Positions 1 to 9,066 of a stretch of 17,938 nt of DNA are shown in pieces. The stretch is from positions 1 through 17,938 of the forward strand of contig CAYVRW010000047.1 of the NCBI GenBank assembly GCA_964453575.1. Reading direction: 5' to 3'. A program made the position numbers and the translations under genes. Each line of letters begins with the position of its first letter. Within the stretch, counting starts at the first letter, position 1. The notes under the pieces were generated by a model. It did not search any database and was not told the DNA's origin. It worked only from the letters and a program-made list of their open reading frames with translations. Source of the stretch: JABDBK01 sp964453575. GTDB lineage: Bacteria > Pseudomonadota > Gammaproteobacteria > DSM-16500.

Positions 1-3000
1 AAATAAATTTAGCACTATGATTATCTAATGGGATATTAAATTCTAATTCAATGATGGGATGCCGGTGGATTACATGCAATAAATTAACATTATCGGCTTT
101 TTTAATTTCAGTAATAAGCGGTTGGATTATTTTAGGCAAGTCGGCATCAGACGGCATAGATTTTTTATTTAACTCAGCAATACTTGCTAAAATATTTTGA
201 TGGAACAATGAAAAATAATCTTCTAAGGTAAGTTGAGCACGTTGCTCTACAAATTGTCTCGCAAATGACGCGTTGGAGCCCACTTTTGCAGAAGCGACAT
301 TGAGATGACCTGAAGCATTTAATTGTTTTGACTCTTTTGATCTTAATTTATCTTTGAAACCATTAAAAATGGCATCAAGCATTCTGTCTTTACTATTATG
401 CAGATAAGCTTTGCGTATTTTTTTTGCGCATTCAGCATAAAAATCATCTGGTAAAGCACGTAGCCAATTTTCCATTAAAGAATAATAAGGTTCCAATAAT
501 TTCCCAAATCGTTCTACCAAAAGACCTTCCTGTCCTTGATATTCCATGCTTGATTTCATGACTTTGATGCTTTTATCGATGACTTCCGTTAATCGTTCCA
601 CTTGTTTTAATATAATTTGCTGCGTGAGATTTGACATTTTATCATTAAGACTCAGGCTTGAAATCAATGGTCGGAGCTCAAGATAGAATTCCTTAAGTAA
701 TTTTTCAAATTTCTTGGGATTGCTCCAGTCATTAATACGATTTTCCCAAGCTGAAAGAAGTTGGTTATTTTCATCAATATAATAACGTTTAAATTCGTCT
801 CTATTGGCATCGATAAGCGCATATAACTTAACAAGCACACTTTCATTGATCTTGCGATGTTTAATCGTATTAACAAAGTGCTCATTCACTAATTCTGATA
901 ACATATTATTATCAACTGCAAACATAATCATTTGTGATAACATTTCTCGTGATACAGGGGTCTGTGCGCAATCATAAGCAAATTCAGCCCAAATGCGTTG
1001 AGTTTTCTCATTTAAAGCAAGCGATTTTACTTTAAGAAACTCGACAAAATAGGATTGCTGAATATCATTTAATTTGGAAACATTTATCTTACTTTCTTGC
1101 AGGGTTTTAGCTTGGACAGCCAATTGATGGATGGAATCCGAATAAAGATTCGGCTCACTCGGATTAATGACTAAAGCTTTTAATTTGCTGATTAAATCAA
1201 GGAGTTCTTGTTGTTTTTCTTTTTGCTTATCGCTGGCTGCTGGTAATTGTGAAAAATCTGATAAACAATGGTCTATTTCTGCGATGGATAACATGGCATG
1301 CACAAACAGTTGTTGATGTGGTTCCGTTTTGTCGTGACTTTTGCTCGATGTACCTATCGCTTTAAAAATATCCGCCATGGTTTGCAGAGCTGCAAAAGCA
1401 TCGCTGTTTTGATCGTTGATTTTTGAAGATTCAACAGTTTCTATGCAATCCACTAAATTAGAATAGATTTTTTTGGATTTAGCATAATCACGTACTTTAT
1501 TCATGCCTTGATTATTTGATAAGTAATTGATTACTTTACCTTTGATGGTCTCTTTATTGATAATAAAGCCTGGCAATAATGTTTTGGATGCATTTAATGA
1601 TGAAGTATACATGCCATCCACAATGGTCTTTTCATCGCGTAATGTTTTTTCATCATCGATTTTTTTTTGTTTATTAACGTTAGTCAGGTTTACGAAATAT
1701 TGGTGTTGAGTATCAGCGATTACTACTGATTTTTCTTCCTTTAGCCAACGATCAATGGATTCTATAGCGCCTTGATAGACAGGCACGCCCATTAAATTAA
1801 ATTGCGCTGCTTCATGCGAGGTGCTGGGCGCCGGTTCTTTGACTACTACTGCATCAACATGTTTATGTTCTGACTTTTTTAAATATGCATTGAGTGCCGA
1901 TGCAATATTACCTGATAAAATAGTCGTTTCAGACTTAACAATTTTTGCTACATTGCCAGCAGGACTGATCACTGGCGTTTTACTGAGTTGAACATCTGGG
2001 TCTTTTTTGAATTTTTTCCATCGATCAGGCGAAATGGTTGAAGGACTTAATTTATTTTTTACGCCTTCTGGAATAGGTCTTGCTTGTACAATGGAAAGCG
2101 TTTGCGTTTCAGGGGTAAATACCCATTCGATGTCCATGGGCATGCCATAATGATTGGCAATGCGGCGTCCTACGCTGGCAATTTCGCTCGCTACCTCTGG
2201 CGTAACACTTGGGGCATTTTGCAATTTTTTAGGGTTTTCTTTAAAAATTAATTTACGTGTTACTTGATTGTTTTCATCTTTAATTTCGGTAGCAACCAAG
2301 CGAGATTTTTTATGATGAATGGCTGCATGCACAATACCATCATTAGTCACTTCAAAGGTATCAAAAGGAGCTTTGCTGTTCACAATGATTTCACCATGGC
2401 CAAAGGCTGCATCTAAACGTGTAATACCCTCTTGTTTGGCATACATCACGCCTGAAATGACGCGTTGTTTAGGATGATTAAAACCATTAAGTTTTTCACC
2501 TATCATTTTTTGAATAAGTACCGGCATGAATGCTTGATGAATATCATCACCGCTTAATAATCGTTGTGTTAAGGATTTTTCACTAAAATAAGATGCAACA
2601 ACGGTGCCGATAGCATTTGAAATCGATGATTTATCTAATTTAACAGCAGCCACACTTTTATTACCGCCAGGATTTGCGATTTCTACTCTATCTTCATCGC
2701 CGCTGCTGCGCACCATAAAGAGGGTATTTTTCGAAAGCTTACTTTTTTTTATAATTTGTGGAGAAAATGGATATTTATGAAAACATTCGGTAATAAGTTC
2801 ACGCAACGTTTTTAATGTATTTTTTCCTTCATTCGTTAAGGTTTTATGATTATTTTCTAAGGTAATGAATTTTTCCCATAATTGACGCCATTCCTTTGCA
2901 TACTTATCCAGATGTTGCTGTATACTATGATCATCAATAGGAAAAATTTCAGGAATGTTAATGTGAATTTTCGTATTTTTTATTGCTGAACATAATCTAT

Positions 3001-3088
3001 CGAGTTCGATGAGATTTGCGGCTTTGTTGCCATATTGAGCCGCGATTTCGTTGATACGTTCTTGTACTGTATTAGTTTGTTTTGGCAT
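1..3088 (-). CDS. Copy A: giant PEP-synthase-like dikinase fusion protein, 3' end outside window
   Basis: The reading frame starts at ATG 3088 and stays open to the left edge (1029 codons). Codons checked at both ends and in the 300-420 region lie in one frame, so it is a partial gene rather than a pseudogene. It is collinear with copy B residues 1-1031, the only net length change being two codons fewer near 330-430. The N-terminal ~340 residues are a PPDK_N-type ATP-grasp domain: G-N-K near residue 20, VRSS near 126, NPGG near 139, and D-I-E-W followed by IVQARP near 319-338. The phosphohistidine domain follows, with TSH and catalytic His425 at 1814-1816. No PEP/pyruvate-binding domain is recognisable in the part present. 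No signal peptide or membrane segment is seen. GGAG stands 7 nt before the ATG, as in copy B. It may be co-transcribed with copy B. Substrate and function are unknown. Confidence 0.88.
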   Translation of the reverse strand, partial: MPKQTNTVQERINEIAAQYGNKAANLIELDRLCSAIKNTKIHINIPEIFPIDDHSIQQHLDKYAKEWRQLWEKFITLENNHKTLTNEGKNTLKTLRELITECFHKYPFSPQIIKKSKLSKNTLFMVRSSGDEDRVEIANPGGNKSVAAVKLDKSSISNAIGTVVASYFSEKSLTQRLLSGDDIHQAFMPVLIQKMIGEKLNGFNHPKQRVISGVMYAKQEGITRLDAAFGHGEIIVNSKAPFDTFEVTNDGIVHAAIHHKKSRLVATEIKDENNQVTRKLIFKENPKKLQNAPSVTPEVASEIASVGRRIANHYGMPMDIEWVFTPETQTLSIVQARPIPEGVKNKLSPSTISPDRWKKFKKDPDVQLSKTPVISPAGNVAKIVKSETTILSGNIASALNAYLKKSEHKHVDAVVVKEPAPSTSHEAAQFNLMGVPVYQGAIESIDRWLKEEKSVVIADTQHQYFVNLTNVNKQKKIDDEKTLRDEKTIVDGMYTSSLNASKTLLPGFIINKETIKGKVINYLSNNQGMNKVRDYAKSKKIYSNLVDCIETVESSKINDQNSDAFAALQTMADIFKAIGTSSKSHDKTEPHQQLFVHAMLSIAEIDHCLSDFSQLPAASDKQKEKQQELLDLISKLKALVINPSEPNLYSDSIHQLAVQAKTLQESKINVSKLNDIQQSYFVEFLKVKSLALNEKTQRIWAEFAYDCAQTPVSREMLSQMIMFAVDNNMLSELVNEHFVNTIKHRKINESVLVKLYALIDANRDEFKRYYIDENNQLLSAWENRINDWSNPKKFEKLLKEFYLELRPLISSLSLNDKMSNLTQQIILKQVERLTEVIDKSIKVMKSSMEYQGQEGLLVERFGKLLEPYYSLMENWLRALPDDFYAECAKKIRKAYLHNSKDRMLDAIFNGFKDKLRSKESKQLNASGHLNVASAKVGSNASFARQFVEQRAQLTLEDYFSLFHQNILASIAELNKKSMPSDADLPKIIQPLITEIKKADNVNLLHVIHRHPIIELEFNIPLDNHSAKFI

Positions 3089-3094
3089 TTTCCA

Positions 3095-3098
3095 CTCC
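3095..3098 (-). promoter_or_regulatory. Ribosome binding site of copy A
   Basis: Read on the minus strand, GGAG lies 7 nt upstream of ATG 3088, inside the leader CCGGAGTGGAAA, which is identical in both copies. It supports the chosen start and shows that the duplication carried its own translation signal. Confidence 0.7.
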
Positions 3099-3116
3099 GG
3101 TTTTTTTATTGTTGGT

Positions 3117-3156
3117 TACAGAGCCGCGGGACAACGGGGTGTACCGCGGCTCTGTA
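3117..3156. repeat. G+C-rich perfect inverted repeat (13-bp stem, 14-nt loop) between the tandem copies
   Basis: TACAGAGCCGCGG at 3117-3129 is the exact reverse complement of 3144-3156. The loop is 3130-3143. The stem starts two bases after the copy B stop codon (3159-3161, minus strand) and ends exactly where the leader homology of copy A ends. It is far richer in G+C than anything around it. On the minus strand no T-run follows, so it is not a standard intrinsic terminator. It could be a 3'-end-stabilising hairpin, a member of a dispersed palindromic repeat family, or a remnant of the duplication event. Confidence 0.85.
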
Positions 3157-3158
3157 GC

Positions 3159-6100
3159 TCAGTTCGCGCGACGAGAAATACTATTTGTATTTGGAACTGG
3201 CACATCAGTTGGTTTGTTTGATTTAAATATCGACCACAGGTGAAACGGACTTTTAGATTTATTTAATTGCTCCTTGCTAATGTGGGTTTTTAAAAGCTTA
3301 GTAAGTTTATTCTCAGAAATGAATAAGTCCATTTGCGGGCCATGTCCCATCATTGATCCGGCACATTGAAATCTAAAGGTATCCTCTGATTTAATTTTCC
3401 AATCTTCTAAATCAAATTGTTTGAAAAATTGCTTAATACAATCTTTTTGTTCCTTGTTTAACGGTACATCACTGTCGGTAAACTCAATAAAGGTTTCTAA
3501 ATCGATCAAAGTATTAATTTTGATATGTTGAATACGGTCGGCTAAAACAGTATCTTTAAAACAATATTTCAACATATTTTCCAGGCTATCTGGAATAACC
3601 ATGGTAGCAGCATTTGGATACATGCTTTGATATAACTCTGTAATGACTTGTTTAAAATACTGCGGAATATCAGAACTATATATTGCTAACCACTGACTAA
3701 ATTGCTGTTGATTCCAATTTTTGAATATCGAGGATAGTTTACTCTTTGGATACAATGCATCTAATACAGCAACGTCCTCGCCTGTTAAAGTATGATTACC
3801 AGCTTTTTCCTCAAGAATAACCTGGGTCAAATCAGATTTTATATTCCTGACAGCATTTAACAATGCTTTTTGATTTTTTGACAAATCAATTAATCCATTT
3901 CTCACCATGTTTACTAACTTTTTATCGTCTAGATATTTAATTGATGTTTCAAATAAAGTGTCATCATTTAAATTTTTATACTGAAAATTCAGGTCTTTTA
4001 AAGAACTTTCAATAAGATCAGAATAAAAAGACATTTCGCCTCTGTATGAAGATAAAAATCTAGTACGCACTTCGCTTGTTAATTTCACAAATGCTTTTAA
4101 AAGAACGGGTTGCATTTTTTTATTATAGGTGGCTTCTGAGAAGGAGTCACAAGCAAAATCTAAGAAATTAGCCCCTTTGTCAACCAATATATCTGCTAAT
4201 TGAGAATGATCAATCGAAGAAACACACTTAGTAAAAGCCTTCGGATTTTGAGCGATATCAAAATTATGGTCGTTAAGAAATTTTTCAATATCTTTTTTTG
4301 CCATTTTATCATTTAAAAATGGCACGATTAATTCAAACAAGTTTAATGTGATGCCGGATACAGCCCATATATTTTGATTAATATTAGTATGGGTTAATTC
4401 GATAAATTTTAACAATGCCGGAAATGATTCCGCACTTATACTGCTCATTGAGTCTATAAGCCATGAAATACGCTCATCACCATTCCATTGTTTAAAAAGA
4501 TCGATTAATTGGGGCTCTGGATTATTATTAAAGCAGACTAATACACTTATTAAATTTAATCGGATTTCTTCTGGAAAAGATTGATTTAATGCGTGAATGT
4601 ATTTTGATAAATATAAATGTGTCATTTTTCTTAATGTCGATGTATATATCTTGCCAGCATGATTGTCAATCCAAGACTTTAACTCGGCCGCAGACCAAGG
4701 TGCTAATAAAGGTGCAATTTCAACATCCCTAAGATTTTCCAAATCTCTAGGGTCGAGAACATGTTCCGCAATGGATTGTTTCAAAAGAAATAGATACAAA
4801 TGTCGTGAATTGCTTTTTAACAAAATATTTAAAAGATCGGGTTTTTTAGAAATATCAATTTTGTGTTTAACCAAAAATTCATTAAATTGATTTTCAGTCA
4901 TCCCGGCAAAAAAGTAATACGTGGCAAGGTGCTCAAATAAGGGATAATTGGCGCCTTGATGTTTGTAGGTAAAATCAATTTTATCGCTAAATTGTTCAAT
5001 GATTTTTAAAATACATAACCTATTGGAACTATCGTATTCAGCTTTGTAGGCATTGGAATAAATCCAACTAGACAATTTGGCCGCGTCCCATTTTTCCATT
5101 GCTTTGATGACAAAACGGCTAATATCAGGGGTCTCAAGCGCGCTTTTCATGTCATAAAAGTCAAAAGGTGCGCCATGAGAAAGTATATATTCAAAAAGTT
5201 TGGCATCGCATTTTGCTTTTATAGCACGATTAATCAATGAAGAATGAAGAGTTAAATCAGGTTGATATTTTAAAAGAAATTTCAGTGAATCTTCTGAAGG
5301 CCAAGCTGAAATTAATCTTTCTAAAAGAGTCTCCCCTCCTCTTGTTCTAGTAAACTCTAGCTTTGGGCCATATTGATCAATTAATTTTTCTAATGATGCA
5401 AAATTTAATGTACTCAGGTCCGCGGAATTAATTAATTCATTCATTTTGTTAGCGAAAAAGGGAAATAGTTCAGGATTTTTTAAAATTGTTTCATCTAATA
5501 ACCCACTGTTAATAGTCAATATATTTTCACATATTGTTTGACGATTTTCTAATGACAAACACTTTAAAACATCCAATGGAATACTGGAATTGACACAATG
5601 CCTTTCCCATAGCTTGCTATAGTTAGCAGATAAATTAGAGAAAGAACTCTCTGTCATCGCCGCATAATGATTTACTATTTCTTTGATATGATTGGCAAGA
5701 TATGGAATTCTGTCTGCATTAATTTGCCAACTGAATTCTAAGGACCGGCTATCCTCATGATAGACAGGCTGTTGTAAAACTTCTCCGGCTAATAAACCCT
5801 CCATCTCAGCTATTCTTCCAATAAGGAACATTCTGTTGTTCCAATTCATACCGAAAAATTTGCCGTTTATCACAAGAGATTTTGTCTTAGTATTAAACTC
5901 CAAAATAAATTTAGCACTATGATTATCTAATGGGATATTAAATTCTAATTCAATGATTGGATGGCGGTGGGTCACATGCAATAAATGAGCATTCTTTGCT
6001 TGTTTAATTTCAGTAATAAATGGTTGGATTATTTTAGGCAAATCGGCATCAGACGGTATGGATTTTTTATTTAGCTCGGCAATACTTGCTAAAATATTTT

Positions 6101-8996
6101 GATGAAATAATGAAAAATAATCTTCTAAAGTGAAATGATCATGTTGTTGCACAAATTGTCTTTCAAAAGATGCATTGGAACCTACTTTTGCAGAGGCCAC
6201 ATTGAGGAAACTTGAAGCATTTAATTGGCTAGGATTTAAATTTGATTTTGATGTTGCATTGCTAAAGCAAGTATAAATAGCTGAAAGCATTACAAGCTTA
6301 TCATTATAACTCATATCTTTCCGTATTTTTGCTGCACATTCATCATAAAATGTGGTTGGCAAAGCCTTCATCCATATTCTCATTAATTCATGATAAGGCG
6401 TCAATAATTTTGCAAAGCGTTCTACCAAAAGACCTTCCTGTCCTTGGTATTCCATGCTTGATTTCATAGCTTTAATGCTTTTATCGATGACTTCAGTTAA
6501 TCTTTCAACTTGTTTCAAGATAATTTGCCGCGTGAGATTAGACATTTTATCATCGAGTGTTAAACTTGATATCAATGGATAGAGCTCAAGATTGAATTCT
6601 TTAAACAATTTTTCAAATTTATTAGGATTGCTCCAATCATTAATGCGATTTTCCCAGGCTAATAGCAACTGATTGTTTTCATTAATATGATACTGTTTAA
6701 ATTCATTTCTATTTTCATCAAACAGCTCATATAACTTAGCAATCACTGTTTCATTCTTTGTGTTATTTTTAACAGCATTCATAAAAAGATTGTTAGCTAA
6801 TTCAGATAACATATTGTTTTCAACAGCAAACATAATCATCTGTGATAACATTTGTCGTGCTACAGGTGTTCGTGCACACTCATAAGCAAAATCCTCCCAA
6901 ATGCGTTGCGTGTCTTCATTTAAAGCAAGCGCTTTTAATTTTAAAAATTCAATAAAATACGATTGCTGAGAATGATTTAATTCTGGAGTGTTTATCTTGC
7001 TTTCTTGTAAGGTTTTAGTTTGCATAGCCAATTGATAAATAGAATCCGAATAAAGATTGAGTTCTCCAGGATTAATTACAATTGCTTTTAATTTACTGAC
7101 TAAATCAAGAAGTTCTTGTTGTTTTATTTTTTGCTTATCATCTTCTTTTGTTAATTGTGAAAAATCTGATAAGCAATGGTCTATTTCTGCAATAGAACAT
7201 AAAGCGTGCACAAATAATTTTTGATGCGGCTCTGTTTTATCGTGGCTTTTACTAGATGTACCTATGGCTTTAAAAATATCGGCGATAGTTTGCAGTGCGG
7301 CAAAAGCTTCACTATTTCTATCATTAATTTTTGCCGATTCAATTGTTTCAATGCAATCAAGTAAAGTGGAATGGATTTTTTTTGCTTTTACATAGCCATT
7401 CACTTTACCCATCCCTTGATTATTCAATAAATAGTCATAAATTTTTGCTTTAATGACTTTATCGTGAACCATTAATCCTGGCAGCAATGTTTTGGATGTA
7501 CTTAATGAGGACGTATACATACCATCCACAATAGTTTTTTCATCACGCAATGTTTTTTCATCATCAATTTTTCTGCGCTTATTGATGTTGGTCATGTTTA
7601 CGAAATGCTGATGCTGGGTATCAGCGATAACGACGGATTTTTCTTCTTTTAACCAACGATCGATAGCTTCAATAGGGCCTTGATAAACAGGAACGCCCAT
7701 TAAATTAAATTGCGCCGCTTCATGGGAAGTACTAGGTGCAGGTTCTTTAACGACTACTGCATCAATATGTTTTTGTTCTGATTTTTTTAAGTAACTATTG
7801 AGGGCCGATGCAATATTGCCGGCTAAAATAGTCGTTTCAGACTTCACGATTTTCGCTTCATTGCCAGCAGGACTTATCACTGGCGTTTTGCTGAGTTGAA
7901 CATCAGGGTCATTTTTTAATTTTTTCCATTGATCAGGTGAAATGGTAGAAGGAATTATTTTTCGCTTCAAGCTTTGTGGAATAGGTCTTGCTTGTACAAT
8001 GGAAAGTGTTTGTGTTTCAGGCGTAAATACCCACTCAATATCCATGGGCATATTATAATGGCTGGCAATTTGACGGCCGACATGAGCAATCTCTAGTGCA
8101 ATTTCTGGCGTAACACTTGAGATTTTTTGTAATTTTTTGGGGTTTTCTTTAAAAATTAATTTGCGTGCCGTTTGATTATTTTCATCTTTCACTTCGGTTG
8201 GAACCAAACGCGCCTTTTTATGATGAATGGCAGCATGCACAATATCATCATTAGTCACTTCAAACGTATCAAAAGGAGCTTTACTGTTTACAATGATTTC
8301 ACCATGCCCAAAGGCTGCATCTAAACGTGTGATACCATCGCGCTTGGCATACATGACGCCTGAAATCACCCGTTGTTGTGGATTATCGAAACCGTTGAGT
8401 TTTTCACCTATCATTTTTTGAATAAGTACCGGCATGAATGCTTGATGAATATCATCACCGCTTAATAATCGTTGTGTTAAAGATTTTTCACTAAAATAAG
8501 ATGCAACAACGGTGCCAATAGCATTTGAAATCGATGATTTATCTAATTTGACAGCAGCCACACTTTTATTGCCGCCCGGATTTGCGATTTCTACCCTATC
8601 TTCATCGCCGCTGCTGCGCACCATAAAGAGGGTGTCTTCTGAAAGATTACTGTTTTTTATAACTTCTGGAGAAAAGGGATAATTATGAAAACACTCCGTA
8701 ATAAGATCACGTAATGATTTTAATGCAGCCATTCCTTCATCTGTTAAGGTTTTATGGTTACTCTGCAAGGTAAGATATTTTTCCCATAGTTGGCGCCATT
8801 TTTTTGCGTACTTATCCAAATGTTGTTGAATACTTTCATCATCAATGGGAAAAATTTCAGGAATTTTGATATTAATTTTTTTATTTTTTATTTTTGAGCA
8901 TAAATCATCAAGTTCGATAAGATTAGCAGCTTTGTTACCATAAAGAGCTGCTCTTAATTTAATACGATCTTGAACCTCATTGGTTTTTTTTGGCAT
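3159..8996 (-). CDS. Copy B: 1945-aa PEP-synthase-like dikinase fused to helical region and ankyrin-like repeats
   Basis: Residues 1-340 look like the ATP-grasp domain of PEP synthase/pyruvate phosphate dikinase: G20-N-K22, VRSS 126-129, D131/E132, NPGG 139-142, a D-A-A-x-G-x-G-E segment at 226-233, D319/E321, and IVQARP 333-338. Residues ~365-440 are a swivelling phosphohistidine domain with TSH 423-425, so His425 should carry phosphate. The TIM-barrel PEP/pyruvate domain that normally follows is not recognisable. Residues ~450-1200 are mostly helical and unassigned, with a beta-rich patch near 1010-1100. From about 1210 to 1800 there are degenerate ankyrin-like units, for example GGETLLERL near 1220 and LSHGAPFDF near 1270. 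PEP synthase is about 790 aa, so this protein is more than twice that length. No signal peptide or membrane helix is seen, so it is cytosolic or exported by another route. The phosphoryl acceptor is unknown; a secreted effector role is only a guess from the repeats. Confidence 0.9.
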   Translation of the reverse strand: MPKKTNEVQDRIKLRAALYGNKAANLIELDDLCSKIKNKKINIKIPEIFPIDDESIQQHLDKYAKKWRQLWEKYLTLQSNHKTLTDEGMAALKSLRDLITECFHNYPFSPEVIKNSNLSEDTLFMVRSSGDEDRVEIANPGGNKSVAAVKLDKSSISNAIGTVVASYFSEKSLTQRLLSGDDIHQAFMPVLIQKMIGEKLNGFDNPQQRVISGVMYAKRDGITRLDAAFGHGEIIVNSKAPFDTFEVTNDDIVHAAIHHKKARLVPTEVKDENNQTARKLIFKENPKKLQKISSVTPEIALEIAHVGRQIASHYNMPMDIEWVFTPETQTLSIVQARPIPQSLKRKIIPSTISPDQWKKLKNDPDVQLSKTPVISPAGNEAKIVKSETTILAGNIASALNSYLKKSEQKHIDAVVVKEPAPSTSHEAAQFNLMGVPVYQGPIEAIDRWLKEEKSVVIADTQHQHFVNMTNINKRRKIDDEKTLRDEKTIVDGMYTSSLSTSKTLLPGLMVHDKVIKAKIYDYLLNNQGMGKVNGYVKAKKIHSTLLDCIETIESAKINDRNSEAFAALQTIADIFKAIGTSSKSHDKTEPHQKLFVHALCSIAEIDHCLSDFSQLTKEDDKQKIKQQELLDLVSKLKAIVINPGELNLYSDSIYQLAMQTKTLQESKINTPELNHSQQSYFIEFLKLKALALNEDTQRIWEDFAYECARTPVARQMLSQMIMFAVENNMLSELANNLFMNAVKNNTKNETVIAKLYELFDENRNEFKQYHINENNQLLLAWENRINDWSNPNKFEKLFKEFNLELYPLISSLTLDDKMSNLTRQIILKQVERLTEVIDKSIKAMKSSMEYQGQEGLLVERFAKLLTPYHELMRIWMKALPTTFYDECAAKIRKDMSYNDKLVMLSAIYTCFSNATSKSNLNPSQLNASSFLNVASAKVGSNASFERQFVQQHDHFTLEDYFSLFHQNILASIAELNKKSIPSDADLPKIIQPFITEIKQAKNAHLLHVTHRHPIIELEFNIPLDNHSAKFILEFNTKTKSLVINGKFFGMNWNNRMFLIGRIAEMEGLLAGEVLQQPVYHEDSRSLEFSWQINADRIPYLANHIKEIVNHYAAMTESSFSNLSANYSKLWERHCVNSSIPLDVLKCLSLENRQTICENILTINSGLLDETILKNPELFPFFANKMNELINSADLSTLNFASLEKLIDQYGPKLEFTRTRGGETLLERLISAWPSEDSLKFLLKYQPDLTLHSSLINRAIKAKCDAKLFEYILSHGAPFDFYDMKSALETPDISRFVIKAMEKWDAAKLSSWIYSNAYKAEYDSSNRLCILKIIEQFSDKIDFTYKHQGANYPLFEHLATYYFFAGMTENQFNEFLVKHKIDISKKPDLLNILLKSNSRHLYLFLLKQSIAEHVLDPRDLENLRDVEIAPLLAPWSAAELKSWIDNHAGKIYTSTLRKMTHLYLSKYIHALNQSFPEEIRLNLISVLVCFNNNPEPQLIDLFKQWNGDERISWLIDSMSSISAESFPALLKFIELTHTNINQNIWAVSGITLNLFELIVPFLNDKMAKKDIEKFLNDHNFDIAQNPKAFTKCVSSIDHSQLADILVDKGANFLDFACDSFSEATYNKKMQPVLLKAFVKLTSEVRTRFLSSYRGEMSFYSDLIESSLKDLNFQYKNLNDDTLFETSIKYLDDKKLVNMVRNGLIDLSKNQKALLNAVRNIKSDLTQVILEEKAGNHTLTGEDVAVLDALYPKSKLSSIFKNWNQQQFSQWLAIYSSDIPQYFKQVITELYQSMYPNAATMVIPDSLENMLKYCFKDTVLADRIQHIKINTLIDLETFIEFTDSDVPLNKEQKDCIKQFFKQFDLEDWKIKSEDTFRFQCAGSMMGHGPQMDLFISENKLTKLLKTHISKEQLNKSKSPFHLWSIFKSNKPTDVPVPNTNSISRRAN

Positions 8997-9030
8997 TTTC
9001 CACTCCGGATTTATTTTAATATTGTTCGTT
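5903..9030 (-). repeat. Tandem gene duplication, unit B (partner 1-3117)
   Basis: This is the partner of unit A. Identity is patchy. The block 8399-8633 differs from 2491-2725 at only about six bases, and those checked are synonymous. Neighbouring blocks, such as 8634-8708 or the stretch around 6240-6330, are much more diverged and include the two-codon length difference. The true right-hand extent of the duplicated unit cannot be seen, because copy A is cut by the window edge. Confidence 0.88.
9003..9006 (-). promoter_or_regulatory. Ribosome binding site of copy B
   Basis: Read on the minus strand, GGAG lies 7 nt upstream of ATG 8996, in the same CCGGAGTGGAAA leader as copy A. Between it and the ttcA stop (9067) there is an A/T-rich spacer with ACAAT-type short repeats (around 9033-9048). 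It has no clear terminator hairpin, so read-through from ttcA is possible. Confidence 0.7.
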
Positions 9031-9066
9031 TTGTATTGTATTGTATTTTGAAGTTTGACAGATTTT

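Larger units (their letters stand above)
1..3117 (-). repeat. Tandem gene duplication, unit A (partner 5903-9030)
   Basis: Positions 1-3117 align with 5903-9030 in the same orientation. The match includes a shared leader: TTTCCACTCCGG at 3089-3100 and 8997-9008, then ATTGTTGGTT at 3108-3117 against ATTGTTCGTT at 9021-9030. At the left edge the first ~55 bases are identical to 5903-5957, so the repeat continues beyond the window. Confidence 0.9.

Noticed and set aside
664..885. 73-codon minus-strand frame inside copy A
   Set aside because: It is out of frame with copy A, which is open and homologous to copy B throughout this stretch.
1..3088. Copy A as a pseudogene
   Set aside because: The same frame is open at the start, in the region checked at 300-420 and at the left edge; the length change is a multiple of three and motifs are intact. 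It only looks incomplete because the window cuts it.
3117..3156. Hairpin as a standard Rho-independent terminator for copy B
   Set aside because: On the minus strand the stem is followed by an A-rich stretch instead of T residues. The T-run lies on the other side and belongs to the plus strand upstream of the stem.
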